In this document: positions 1-8,201 of the stretch, one piece after another | Layout: each line of letters opens with the position of its first letter | Position numbering within the stretch: position 1 is the first letter of the stretch | Origin: a virus | DNA: 42,398 nt | Strand: one strand, 5' to 3' | IMG/VR virus record: IMGVR_UViG_3300032284_000390 | Coordinates: 1 to 42,398 of that record | The notes under the pieces: generated by a model | What the model was told of the DNA's origin: nothing | The model's database searches: none | The model's input: the letters and a program-made list of their open reading frames with translations, nothing else | Translations under genes and position numbers: made by a program

Positions 1-2
1 AT

Positions 3-464
3 AATGAAAATTATCTATGCAATATATTAGATACTGCAACTGCAAAAAATATATCAAAATGCGGTGAAGAATATAGCAATGCTCTAAGTGGTTTTTTAAA
101 ATTTTATTATGATGCGGATTATGCAGAGTGGGTTAGTCACCAATCTTTAAAAAGCATATATGATCAAAAACCAAACTACCAAAAAATAATATGGATAAAC
201 TCTATAAAGAATAATTTTATCAATCCCGTGGATAATTATTCCGTCAGCATAGACGGAAATCTAATTGATGTTTTGTTAAAAGAAATCCATCATCAAAATA
301 TTAAAGATTTTGAAGAATATTTCAAAATAAACCCAAAAGAGATTGGAAAAATAAACCATCTTACCCCAGAAAACAATTATAATTTGGCTGTATTTTTAAA
401 AAATGTTATACTTGACCCAAATGCAAATAAAGACCTATCAAAACATAATTGGACATTTAATTGA
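3..464 (+). CDS. Unknown protein, C-terminal part (5' end outside window)
   Basis: The frame is open from the left edge of the window, so the start lies outside; about 153 residues are visible, ending in TGA. The visible part is rich in Asn, Ile, Lys and aromatic residues and has no signal peptide or membrane segment. A GTG at 228 could be read as a start, but coding continues upstream without a stop, so an internal start is unlikely. The gene overlaps the next one by four bases (TTGA), which suggests translational coupling to the sugar methyltransferase. I do not recognise the family; a role in glycan modification is only a guess from the neighbour. Confidence 0.6.
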   Translation, partial: NENYLCNILDTATAKNISKCGEEYSNALSGFLKFYYDADYAEWVSHQSLKSIYDQKPNYQKIIWINSIKNNFINPVDNYSVSIDGNLIDVLLKEIHHQNIKDFEEYFKINPKEIGKINHLTPENNYNLAVFLKNVILDPNANKDLSKHNWTFN

Positions 465-1675
465 CAAACTGTAAACCAATCCGCAAATGCCTGTGTTGTG
501 GCAATATTAACCTTAAGTTAACCCTTGATTTGGGCGATCAACCACTTGCCAACAGTTTTAAGGCAAGTCCAACTGAGGCAGAAAACACCTATCCACTGGC
601 GGTAAATTATTGTGGTGACTGTTCTCACCTACAGTTAACTCATGCGGTTGATGCTAACATCATCTTTAAGAATTACCTATACGTAAGCGGAACCAGCATT
701 ACAATGCAGAATTATTTTGCATGGTTTGCAGATTTTGTTATGGAGTATTTCCCTGATGTTAAACCACGCAAGGTATTGGAAATTGGGTGCAACGATGGTA
801 CTCAGCTAAACTACTTTAAGAAGCATGGATTGGAAACCATCGGTATTGACCCTGCGGAAAATATCTATCCTATCTCATCTAAGAACCATAAAATCATTTG
901 TGATTTCTTAACACCAGAAGCACTGCTCAAAGTTGGCAGCACTCCTGATATTATCTACGCACAGAACGTATTTGCACACCAAGATGATCCAGAAGCCTTC
1001 CTAAAGATGTGTAAGCTGGCAATGAACGCAAACACACTGCTATTCATTCAAAACAGTCAGAGTGATATGATTCAGAATAATGAGTTTGATACAATCTATC
1101 ATGAACACCGTAATTTCTTTAGCGTAAAGAGTTTGTATACACTTGCCAATAGCGTTGGTCTAAACATGATTGACGTATTCAAGGGAACTATTCACGGTGG
1201 CAGTAACATATTTGTATTCTCTATTGACCAACATAGCCCTGCACGTATACAGGCGTTTCTTGACTGGGAAGAATCAGTAGGACTATACAAATATGATACC
1301 TACAGCAACTGGGCGGCAAATGCACGTCGTACTGTCAATGACTTAAGTATGGTCTTAGATGGTCAGCGCAAGGGCCACAATCGTCTAATCGTAGGTTACG
1401 GTGCACCTGCCAAGGGTAATACACTGCTTAACTTTGGTCATATCAATATGGATTTTATCATTGATGATAATCCACTTAAGCAGGGCAAGTATACTCCAGG
1501 AATGAGTATACCTGTTGTGACGATTGACGAACTTAAACGGTATCCAGACCGTGAGATTTGCTTTGTGCCACTGGCTTGGAACTTTTTTGATGAGATCGTC
1601 GGTCGTATTAAAAAAGTTAGAAACTTCAGTGGCGATGTATTTGTAAGATACTTCCCAGATATTAAAATACAATAA
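461..1675 (+). CDS. SAM-dependent sugar C-methyltransferase (TylCIII/NovU-like)
   Basis: This 404-residue protein has the three-part layout of nucleotide-sugar C-methyltransferases. The N-terminus holds a zinc-binding domain with CLCCG (residues 10-14) and CGDCS (about 51-55). The central Rossmann fold carries the SAM loop VLEIGCNDGTQ. The C-terminal domain has the GYGAPAKGNTLLN signature of the Methyltransf_14 family. Enzymes of this family add a methyl group to C3 or C5 of a dTDP-linked keto-sugar. The start is TTG, overlapping the previous stop. Together with the dehydratase at 13133 it suggests that the phage makes or edits a branched deoxysugar; the exact substrate cannot be told. Confidence 0.88.
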   Translation: MTNCKPIRKCLCCGNINLKLTLDLGDQPLANSFKASPTEAENTYPLAVNYCGDCSHLQLTHAVDANIIFKNYLYVSGTSITMQNYFAWFADFVMEYFPDVKPRKVLEIGCNDGTQLNYFKKHGLETIGIDPAENIYPISSKNHKIICDFLTPEALLKVGSTPDIIYAQNVFAHQDDPEAFLKMCKLAMNANTLLFIQNSQSDMIQNNEFDTIYHEHRNFFSVKSLYTLANSVGLNMIDVFKGTIHGGSNIFVFSIDQHSPARIQAFLDWEESVGLYKYDTYSNWAANARRTVNDLSMVLDGQRKGHNRLIVGYGAPAKGNTLLNFGHINMDFIIDDNPLKQGKYTPGMSIPVVTIDELKRYPDREICFVPLAWNFFDEIVGRIKKVRNFSGDVFVRYFPDIKIQ

Positions 1676-1678
1676 ATA
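1671..1678 (+). promoter_or_regulatory. AATAAATA late-type promoter element
   Basis: AATAAATA lies five bases before the ATG at 1684 and overlaps the stop of the preceding gene. It resembles the T4-type late motif TATAAATA and has no -35 box. There is no ribosome-binding site between it and the ATG, so the transcript may be nearly leaderless. Confidence 0.45.
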
Positions 1679-1683
1679 TACAC

Positions 1684-2421
1684 ATGCGTAGTAAAGAATT
1701 TTTATCAGAATCAAAAAAGATTATACTTGAAGGTGGAAATATGTTTAGCAGTGCTGAACAGTTTGACCAAAAAGATGCACCTAAAATTACGAAAGCTGTC
1801 AATGACATTCTTTCAAGTATTGGTATTCACGTAATACCAGTAGGTAGTGGCGCAACACCAACACCAGGTAAAAAGAGTGGCGACTTTGATGTTATGGCTG
1901 ATGAAGCATTGGTCATGCAGAAGTTTAATGCTAAAGACGGGAAAGCAGCACGTAAGGCACTCGCCGAACATCTTGCAAGTCTTGGATATGAAGTTGCACA
2001 AAGTGGTATCAACGTTCACCTACTAGTTCCAGTTGGTAGCAAACATGTTCAGGCTGACATTATGGTAACACCAAATGCAGCAGCAGTTAGCCAATTCCAT
2101 CGCCATATTCTTCCACCAAATAGTCCATATAAGGGTGTTCATAAGCAGATTCTTCTAAGTGCTGTAGCAAAAACTAAAAACATGATGTGGAGTCCATGGC
2201 AGGGGCTGTTTGCTCGCACACAAGACGGTAAGCGTGGAGAGTTTATTTCCAATGACCTAGATAAGATTGCAACATCATTATTAGGCAACGGTGCCACCTC
2301 TGATGATCTAGGTAGCGTAGAAAGTATTCTTGCAAAGCTACCAGAACAAAATAGAATTGCAATACTAACCCAGCTACAGTCTGATCCAAATTGGACAGCC
2401 AATCAGGTAGAGAGTAAATGA
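1684..2421 (+). CDS. Putative nucleotidyltransferase-like protein with capsid-targeting-like leader
   Basis: The protein has 245 residues. Its N-terminus MRSKEFLSES resembles the T4 internal-head-protein targeting peptide (MKTYQEFIAEA), which directs proteins into the prohead and is cleaved there. Residues about 54-72 hold GSGATPTPGKKSGDFDV, which resembles the Gly-Ser and Asp-x-Asp metal-binding motif of pol-beta-type nucleotidyltransferases; a further Asp lies in VQADIMV. An injected nucleotidyltransferase is therefore possible, but the fold assignment is tentative. It overlaps the next gene by ATGA, and that gene has the same kind of leader, so the two are probably co-expressed late. Confidence 0.55.
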   Translation: MRSKEFLSESKKIILEGGNMFSSAEQFDQKDAPKITKAVNDILSSIGIHVIPVGSGATPTPGKKSGDFDVMADEALVMQKFNAKDGKAARKALAEHLASLGYEVAQSGINVHLLVPVGSKHVQADIMVTPNAAAVSQFHRHILPPNSPYKGVHKQILLSAVAKTKNMMWSPWQGLFARTQDGKRGEFISNDLDKIATSLLGNGATSDDLGSVESILAKLPEQNRIAILTQLQSDPNWTANQVESK

Positions 2422-3914
2422 GAGCCTTTGAGTTTTTAACCGAAGCTAAAGGCATTTTCGGTCGTAAGATCGGCGATCCATTTATCAGTGATAATGGCGT
2501 TACTGCTACTTTTCAGGGCGCAGACATATTTCCTGACACTAAAACAGGTAGTGCATATGCAACAGTAGATGATATGCAACTTGCGGTTAATGATTACCAA
2601 AATACAAATGGAGTTATTGATTGGGTTAATAAGCCAAATCCAAAAACTCGTGCATTTGCTATTGCAAAGTTAGATACAGAAGATGGAACACCAATATATT
2701 GGGGACGTTGGTATACTACTGTCCCCGCATCTCTTGTTGGAACATGGGCAAATAGTGAAACTCCAGCAGGATGGATGTTTAACAGTAAAACTGCAAAGAA
2801 AGCACGTAGTGGATTAACTCCACAAGATTTAATTAAAACACAAGATTATTTCAAAGGTGCTGAGTCAGTCATTGAAACTATTCGTGCCAACGGTGCCTCA
2901 CCAGAAATCATTGAAGGTTTACGTATGGCGGCACTGGGAAATACACCAGTGTTTAAGAATCAGGCTGAAAACTTAGCTGCTATTCGTGATCATCTTGGAG
3001 AAATTATAGTTCCACTGGCTCTATTAGGTGGTGGCAAAATAGTTGGTGGTGATGCAGAATCTGCAAGAACTAAGATTTTAGATGCCGAATGGAATGAGTG
3101 TACAGTAAATTGGCCACAGAATAAAAATCATAACTTAATCGACAGTAACTTTTATTCAGCCACTAGTTCCCTTGGTATTAGTAACAAAGGAAACCGTGGT
3201 GCTTTTGCTAGCGTTTCTAACATCTATGCAGCAGTTCAAAAAGCATCTGAGCAGATGAAAAATACACACAAGTCTGCTATCGATATTATTAATACTATCC
3301 AAACTCAGAATGCAAAGGAAGGACCAATCGTTCTTGCACAACAATTTGGAATCATCGATGAATATCTTGCACGAGAAATACGTGAAAATCTTAAAGTAGT
3401 GAGTACAGATACCAATAGACTAAGTGACAATGCTAAAAAACACTTTGCTCTATACGGTAGTGTTCCAGCAAGTTCAGGATTTAGTGTTGGACTAGTATTG
3501 CTTAATAATTGTGCAAAAGCTGTTGCTGCCAAGCTGAATGAAGATTCACAGTTTCAAAAAAGCTGTATGGCATTTCTTAACCAAGCAAGCATTATTCAGG
3601 TTTATATGAGTGCACGTGCTGTTGGAAATGATGTTGAAATAACTAATATGAACTGTGTATATCCACCTAAGTTTACAGGTGGTGTTCGTATTGATGCTGG
3701 AAAGAACTATACTAGTACTACTACTAAAGGAAAACTTAGTTTTGATATTGGTAAAGGTGAAGATACTAGAGAAGTAACACCAACTGAAGTTGAACCAGAA
3801 TCAAAATATGCTGAGCCTGTTCCAGTTGATCTATCGACAGGTAAACTTTCTGATCAATATTCAACTCCAGATACAGGAATCCCCTCACCAACTGGTAGGT
3901 CGGAGAGGGGCTAA
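2418..3914 (+). CDS. Unknown virion-associated protein with capsid-targeting-like leader
   Basis: This 498-residue protein starts MRAFEFLTEAKG, close to the T4 capsid-targeting peptide, and I infer that it is packaged in the head. The rest is soluble-looking with no membrane segment; the last 60 residues are Pro-, Glu- and Thr-rich and probably unfolded. No enzymatic motif is recognised. It is translationally coupled to the preceding gene by ATGA. A GC-rich inverted repeat (CCCCTC with GAGGGG, about 3882-3911) at the end of the coding region may help end transcription before the convergent speD gene. Confidence 0.6.
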   Translation: MRAFEFLTEAKGIFGRKIGDPFISDNGVTATFQGADIFPDTKTGSAYATVDDMQLAVNDYQNTNGVIDWVNKPNPKTRAFAIAKLDTEDGTPIYWGRWYTTVPASLVGTWANSETPAGWMFNSKTAKKARSGLTPQDLIKTQDYFKGAESVIETIRANGASPEIIEGLRMAALGNTPVFKNQAENLAAIRDHLGEIIVPLALLGGGKIVGGDAESARTKILDAEWNECTVNWPQNKNHNLIDSNFYSATSSLGISNKGNRGAFASVSNIYAAVQKASEQMKNTHKSAIDIINTIQTQNAKEGPIVLAQQFGIIDEYLAREIRENLKVVSTDTNRLSDNAKKHFALYGSVPASSGFSVGLVLLNNCAKAVAAKLNEDSQFQKSCMAFLNQASIIQVYMSARAVGNDVEITNMNCVYPPKFTGGVRIDAGKNYTSTTTKGKLSFDIGKGEDTREVTPTEVEPESKYAEPVPVDLSTGKLSDQYSTPDTGIPSPTGRSERG

Positions 3915-3934
3915 TTTGTCAGTATCTTTGCTAG

Positions 3935-4291
3935 TTACGCCTGACGTGTAATAAACAACTCACGTTCGCTATTAGTCTGGAAAAACTCCTTAACAGTTTG
4001 GACAACTACGTCCTTGTCAAAAGTCTTGCAACTAAAAACATCAAGATAGAATGTATCTGTATCGTCACAGAAGTGTGCACAGATGTTTGATGTTTCAATC
4101 AACTGAACAAGTGTATAACCTTCCTTGTTACCCGTGCCAAACTTAACAATCTGTGGCTCGCCGTATGCCACCATGTCAATACGCTTGACTAGTTCCTTAG
4201 TAAATGCTGCAATGTTTGCTGCGTCAGTGATGGATGCATGATTTGCTCCAGCACAGTCAAGCATAAGATGATAACCCCAGTATGCTGCCAT
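3935..4291 (-). CDS. speD: S-adenosylmethionine decarboxylase proenzyme (SpeD family)
   Basis: At 118 residues this is the usual length of bacterial SpeD, the pyruvoyl enzyme that decarboxylates SAM for spermidine synthesis. The key residues fit the Thermotoga enzyme (Ser63, His68, Cys83) in spacing: Ser68, His73 and Cys88 here. The motif reads IETSNICAH, so self-cleavage would fall between Thr67 and Ser68 rather than the usual Glu-Ser. Because some SpeD homologues have become arginine or ornithine decarboxylases, the substrate is not certain. A good ribosome-binding site (AAGGAG) precedes the ATG, and MetK at 16534 would supply the substrate. Confidence 0.85.
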   Translation of the reverse strand: MAAYWGYHLMLDCAGANHASITDAANIAAFTKELVKRIDMVAYGEPQIVKFGTGNKEGYTLVQLIETSNICAHFCDDTDTFYLDVFSCKTFDKDVVVQTVKEFFQTNSERELFITRQA

Positions 4292-4322
4292 TTGAATCTC
4301 CTTGATGTTAGCAGTAGAAAAA

Positions 4323-4898
4323 TTATTTATTAGGATATACGCCTAAACGGTTGAAACAATCCGTTAGACGTTGTATTTGATTAAGGCAATCCCACAATGC
4401 GTGATGTTTGCTATTGCTTGGGATATTATGATCTGGAACTAACTTGTAGATAGTTCTAGCATCGTGACATTGCCAATATTGCCACGGATTTTGAAACCCA
4501 ATATCACGATTACAACTTTCTAGAATTGGCATGTCAAATGAAATACCGTTTGCCCAATAACGGTCACCGCCACTGGCCCATGCGTTAAACTCTTTCATTG
4601 CATCTGACAAATCTAATCTATTTTCAGGATTAAAAGCCTCGGCACGAACATCGGCATCTTGGCTACTCCACCAGTTCTTAGTAGATTCGCTGATGGTTCT
4701 ATTAGACTGACCAATATCACCTTCTCCAACATGCCATGATTTTACACGGCAATAGAAAAAATCTAATTCCGTTGGGTCAGCAATCCAGCCATAATCTACA
4801 CGTGGATCAAATCTGATACCAGCAATGGTTAAAACCACGCTTGTGGGGGTGGTATCAAGGGTTTCAATGTCGATCATAACGTCTGTAGGTTTTTTCAT
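4323..4898 (-). CDS. DexA-like 3'-5' exonuclease (DEDD superfamily)
   Basis: This 191-residue protein opens with VMIDIETLDTTPTSVVLTIA, the ExoI motif of DEDD exonucleases with metal-binding Asp10 and Glu12, and resembles phage T4 DexA. Downstream ANGISFDMPILESCN matches the second Asp motif, and HHALWDCLNQI supplies the His-Asp pair of the DEDDh type. The enzyme should degrade DNA or RNA from the 3' end. A sigma70-type promoter lies directly upstream with only six bases between the -10 box and ATG, so the message is probably leaderless and early. Confidence 0.85.
   Translation of the reverse strand: MKKPTDVMIDIETLDTTPTSVVLTIAGIRFDPRVDYGWIADPTELDFFYCRVKSWHVGEGDIGQSNRTISESTKNWWSSQDADVRAEAFNPENRLDLSDAMKEFNAWASGGDRYWANGISFDMPILESCNRDIGFQNPWQYWQCHDARTIYKLVPDHNIPSNSKHHALWDCLNQIQRLTDCFNRLGVYPNK
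4324..4331 (-). promoter_or_regulatory. AATAAATA late-type promoter element for speD
   Basis: On the minus strand TAATAAATAATT lies about 30 bases before the speD ATG and overlaps the stop of the upstream nuclease gene. No TTGACA box is seen, so it fits a late-type rather than a host sigma70 promoter. Confidence 0.4.
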
Positions 4899-4904
4899 AG
4901 TCTG

Positions 4905-4932
4905 ACTATACCATAAAAATAAATCATGTCAA
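4905..4932 (-). promoter_or_regulatory. Sigma70-type promoter for the DexA-like gene
   Basis: The minus strand reads TTGACA, a 16-base spacer, then TATAGT. The ATG at 4898 follows after six bases, so transcription should start at or next to the start codon. Confidence 0.7.
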
Positions 4933-4981
4933 GTATTTTTTACCGTCAAGAATAAATAATACTATTATCGGAGTCAACTGA

Positions 4982-5119
4982 ATGACCGCTCAAGAATGGC
5001 AATGTGTTCGTCGTAATATCCCCCATTGTTGGGCATGGCCTGAACTCTGGATGGGTTGCATCGGGGGTGCGATCACGGGTGTAGTTCTCTTAGAAGTTAT
5101 CCTACATTTTACAAAATAA
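4982..5119 (+). CDS. Small membrane protein, 45 residues
   Basis: This short frame (starts MTAQEWQCVRRN, ends HFTK) has a GGAG ribosome-binding site about nine bases upstream and one hydrophobic segment (about residues 25-41, GCIGGAITGVVLLEVIL) after a Trp- and Cys-rich N-terminus. It is followed 13 bases later by another small membrane-protein gene, so the three genes 4982-5659 look like one unit. Its function is unknown; a holin or lysis accessory role is possible but unsupported by any motif. Confidence 0.55.
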   Translation: MTAQEWQCVRRNIPHCWAWPELWMGCIGGAITGVVLLEVILHFTK

Positions 5120-5132
5120 TAGGAAACTTTTC

Positions 5133-5411
5133 ATGGATTGGTTAAAATTTATAGGTGAAGTTGGATTTCCGATAGCTGCAGCATGTGCTGGCGGCTATTT
5201 TGTTTTTTTAACCATGAAATTCATACTTGCTGGTGTTATGAGCAGCATAAAAAGCATAAGCGGTATCATCGTAGCTCTTGATAATCGTGTAAAAACTATG
5301 AATCATGACGTGATACGCATTGATACTCTTATGAGCAATGTACTAGGAGTTAGACCAGATTTAGACCGTATTGCTCGTGCAGATGGTAAGCAAGACGCAA
5401 GGAGAGATTAA
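5133..5411 (+). CDS. Small membrane protein with amphipathic tail (paralogue of next gene)
   Basis: The protein has 92 residues. It has one strong membrane segment near the N-terminus (GFPIAAACAGGYFVFLTMKF) followed by an amphipathic helix and a charged tail. The same arrangement and the shared GFPI-AA-GG core appear in the next gene, so the two are tandem paralogues. A ribosome-binding site AGGAAA precedes the ATG. The stop overlaps the next start (TAATG). One-segment proteins with a cytoplasmic helix occur among phage holins and other small membrane factors, but I cannot assign a job. Confidence 0.6.
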   Translation: MDWLKFIGEVGFPIAAACAGGYFVFLTMKFILAGVMSSIKSISGIIVALDNRVKTMNHDVIRIDTLMSNVLGVRPDLDRIARADGKQDARRD

Positions 5412-5659
5412 TGGATTTGCCTCAAGTAGCTGAACAAATTAACAAATATGGCTTCCCAATTATCGCTGCTGGCGGCATGGGATATATGATTTATTATATC
5501 TGGAAATGGGCAACAGTAGAAGTTAAGCCTGTTCTAAACGAAGCAAATACTGTATTGATTGCATTGATAGATCGTGCTCGTATGTTAGATAATGATTTAA
5601 TTAGATTAAATCAAAAGTTAAACGTAATATTAATGTTACGTAATCCAGACAGAGATTAA
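5411..5659 (+). CDS. Small membrane protein, paralogue of 5133 gene
   Basis: This protein of 82 residues starts MDLPQVAEQINKYGFPI; the membrane segment is about residues 15-33, followed by a helix with heptad-like hydrophobic spacing (VLIALIDRARMLDNDLIRL). The AGGAG ribosome-binding site lies inside the end of the preceding gene and the start overlaps its stop. It ends directly against the stop of the convergent cyclase gene with no terminator between them. It is likely a partner of the preceding protein in a membrane oligomer (inference). Confidence 0.6.
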   Translation: MDLPQVAEQINKYGFPIIAAGGMGYMIYYIWKWATVEVKPVLNEANTVLIALIDRARMLDNDLIRLNQKLNVILMLRNPDRD

Positions 5660-7696
5660 TTACTTACTGGTAGCACGATATACGCCATCCCAACGAGATG
5701 GTAGTTCTTGCTTTTCTAATTCATCTATACGCTTTGACATCATATCGTAATATTCTGTTAATTGTCCGTCAAATGATTTTCTAAGCGTTTTCATGGCAAA
5801 TCTAGCACCATCCCAGTCTTGGCTCTGATACAACATTAGAAAATGTCTATGATGCGAGATAGCTGGACCCCAATCACGCCCATTAATTACAGTAAAAACA
5901 TTAACTGCATCGTGCTTGCCCTTGACTGCGATACTATCTAATTGCACAATTGGTATTCGCTTAAACACTAAGTTTGCAGTAGTTGGTCCAAGAATTATAC
6001 GAACACCATAATTTTTACTTTGTCCTTCTAGGCGTGATGCCAGATTAACTCCGTCACCCAAACAGGTATAATCAAAGCGATATACGCTACCCATATTGCC
6101 AACCACCACAGGAGCAGTATTAATGCCAATCCCCATGCCGAAGGCAGGTATTCCTTCTGCTGCGATTTCTTTGTTAAACTCATCTAGTCTCTCCAACATT
6201 TGCATTGCAGTTGATACAGAACGATACGCATGGTCAGCATCATCAAGTGGTGCGTTCCAAAATGCCATTTGAGCATCGCCAATGTATTTGTCGAGAGTTC
6301 CACCGTTGTCAAGAATAGGTTGTGTCATAGCGGTCATATAACGATTCATTATCTTGGTAAGACCCTGAACATCATCGCCATAGTGTTCACTAATAGTAGT
6401 AAACCCACGAACATCACTGAACATAATACTAAGTTCACGAGTTTCACCCCCAAGTCGTAGTAGTTCTGGGTTCTTCTGCAACTTCTCAACCATTGCTGGC
6501 GATAGGTAACTTCCAAATTGTTTCTTTATACGTTGCTTCTGTAAGAACTCACTTACAAACTTAAGTGTATATGCATGTAATGCTACCAATACGATACCAA
6601 CAGTAAATGCGGTTGCGTCGTATAACCACAGATACTGCTCAAACACATAAAAACTAGCAGCAATACCAAACACAGATATGAATACAGTAGCACCAATGCC
6701 AACTATTACCCAACGTGTAAGTGCAATGAGTGCAATACCTGCTAGTAACAGTGCAATGATTTCAATACCATCTGCATAGTCTGGGCGAGATATGTTTACG
6801 CCATTTGCAAGTGTTGCAATTACTGCAGATTGAAGTTCGTGTGGGTTTACTGCACCGATAGGAGTAGGAACTGGGTTTGCAATACCAGCAGCACTGACAC
6901 CAACAACCACAATTGCTCCATCAAAATTATCTGGCATACCAGATAGGCTAACCGACTGTGAACGTTGGCTATAATCAATCCAAACACGGCCAAGATTGTC
7001 AGTAGTGATAGCACCAAACTTTGGAATACGTAATTTCTCTACGCCAAGTTCACTTAATTTAACTTGAAAGGTCGAGTCTCCACTTAACACACGCAGAACC
7101 TCTAGTGATACGCCATCATATAGTTTACCATTGATAGCAGCTACCACTGGCATACGACGATTTACACCGTCAATTTCTGGCAGTGTATTGATAATACCAA
7201 CGCCAGCGGCTGATGACTCTAACTGTGGGATATTAGCAATAATTCCAGGATATGTTACGATACGATCAAGATAGTTACTGTTTACAACAGCAGAACCAAC
7301 TACGTGTGGTTCATTCTTACTGCTGGTAGCAGGAACGTCACCTAGAATTACTGGATTGGTTTTCAATACCTCACTAAGTGCAGCATCACCGCCGCTGCGG
7401 TCAGCTTCTGGCATAAGCACATTGAATACTACAAGGCCAGCATTGCGCTTATAAATGTCAGAAATGATCTGTGCATACACACGACGGTCAAATGGCCACT
7501 GACCATACTTGTCTAGTGCTGCCTCGTCTATATTAACTGTATAGATTGGATTTTGTGTAGGTTCTTTATGTGTAATGAGTGTGTCAAAATAGCGTAGTCG
7601 AACACTTTCAACAAATGTTGGGTCTATGAGGCGGATAGCAATGATAAGGACAAGCGTGATAATTGCTGTCCACGGACTCAACAATATTTTCTTCAT
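5660..7696 (-). CDS. CHASE2-domain class III adenylate/guanylate cyclase
   Basis: The protein has 678 residues. A membrane segment (about 9-22) is followed by an extracytoplasmic CHASE2 sensor domain (about 28-300), three membrane segments (about 310-378) and a class III cyclase domain (about 418-600). The catalytic set is intact: metal-binding Asp428 (MFSDVRGF) and Asp474, Lys470 and Asp542 for base recognition, and Asn551 and Arg555 for the transition state. The Lys-Asp pair favours ATP, so cAMP is the expected product. A helical C-terminal tail (about 610-675) ends in WDGVY. A membrane sensor cyclase in a phage is unusual; it lies downstream of the curlin-FecR genes on the same strand. Confidence 0.9.
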   Translation of the reverse strand: MKKILLSPWTAIITLVLIIAIRLIDPTFVESVRLRYFDTLITHKEPTQNPIYTVNIDEAALDKYGQWPFDRRVYAQIISDIYKRNAGLVVFNVLMPEADRSGGDAALSEVLKTNPVILGDVPATSSKNEPHVVGSAVVNSNYLDRIVTYPGIIANIPQLESSAAGVGIINTLPEIDGVNRRMPVVAAINGKLYDGVSLEVLRVLSGDSTFQVKLSELGVEKLRIPKFGAITTDNLGRVWIDYSQRSQSVSLSGMPDNFDGAIVVVGVSAAGIANPVPTPIGAVNPHELQSAVIATLANGVNISRPDYADGIEIIALLLAGIALIALTRWVIVGIGATVFISVFGIAASFYVFEQYLWLYDATAFTVGIVLVALHAYTLKFVSEFLQKQRIKKQFGSYLSPAMVEKLQKNPELLRLGGETRELSIMFSDVRGFTTISEHYGDDVQGLTKIMNRYMTAMTQPILDNGGTLDKYIGDAQMAFWNAPLDDADHAYRSVSTAMQMLERLDEFNKEIAAEGIPAFGMGIGINTAPVVVGNMGSVYRFDYTCLGDGVNLASRLEGQSKNYGVRIILGPTTANLVFKRIPIVQLDSIAVKGKHDAVNVFTVINGRDWGPAISHHRHFLMLYQSQDWDGARFAMKTLRKSFDGQLTEYYDMMSKRIDELEKQELPSRWDGVYRATSK

Positions 7697-7727
7697 ATCT
7701 ACTCACTGGTGTATTTAATAATAAAAC

Positions 7728-7865
7728 CTACGGTGCGGATACTGATGGTTGTGTTTACAAGAAGCCGCTCGGTTGGAATCGACGCTATCTAGTTAGTTTA
7801 TTCAACAACTCTCCCCACCCCTTTCAGGCGAGTCTGCAGAAGCGTCTGCAATCGCCGCACCGTAG
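7728..7865 (-). ncRNA. Structured RNA element upstream of the cyclase gene
   Basis: This 138-base stretch between two genes is closed by a perfect 11-bp inverted repeat (CTACGGTGCGG at 7728 with CCGCACCGTAG at 7855). Inside, on the minus strand, lies another hairpin TGCAGA-CGCT-TCTGCA and further pairable segments, giving a branched fold. No coding frame of note is present. It may be a small RNA or a leader controlling the cyclase gene, whose ATG lies about 30 bases further on. I match it to no known family. Confidence 0.5.
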
Positions 7866-7873
7866 ATTACTAC

Positions 7874-8113
7874 TTACTGACCCTGACTAACAAAGTCATT
7901 AAGGATTTTAGCTTTAGCAACAATATCTTCCATGCTGTAAATTGATGGAAGTGTAGGTGCAGGTGGTGGATTTGAACCTTCAATGCTCATAGCCGCTGCG
8001 GTGCGATTATTCCAATCGTTCCGCATCAAATCTACTTTTTGGAAATACTCGTTATCGAGTGCTTGTTGTGCCATCTTGAGAAGTTCAAGACGAATCATGT
8101 ATGCGTTTGACAT
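7874..8113 (-). CDS. Small conserved-looking phage protein, 79 residues
   Basis: The protein has 79 residues: a mostly helical N-terminal half, a Pro-rich linker (SNPPPAPTLPSI), then a short helix. It has a strong ribosome-binding site (AAAGGAG) and ATG start. No membrane segment or catalytic motif is seen. Its layout resembles small proteins at 15177 and 14923, which might be late structural or accessory proteins. Function is unknown. Confidence 0.6.
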   Translation of the reverse strand: MSNAYMIRLELLKMAQQALDNEYFQKVDLMRNDWNNRTAAAMSIEGSNPPPAPTLPSIYSMEDIVAKAKILNDFVSQGQ

Positions 8114-8146
8114 TATATTCTCCTTTGTGTGTTTGTGTGTAATGTC

Positions 8147-8164
8147 TGTTCACTGTTGTGAACA
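8147..8164. promoter_or_regulatory. Operator-like inverted repeat TGTTCAC-TGTT-GTGAACA
   Basis: A perfect 7-bp inverted repeat with a four-base centre lies in the leader of the 8113 gene, about 35 bases before its ATG. It could be a repressor-binding site or a 5' RNA hairpin. No factor can be named. Confidence 0.35.
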
Positions 8165-8201
8165 ATACTATTTAATCATACTTCACAAGGTAATGCAAAT
8201 T

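Noticed and set aside
7971-7985. tRNA-like TGGATTTGAACC
   Set aside because: It is coding sequence of the 79-residue protein; no cloverleaf can be formed around it.
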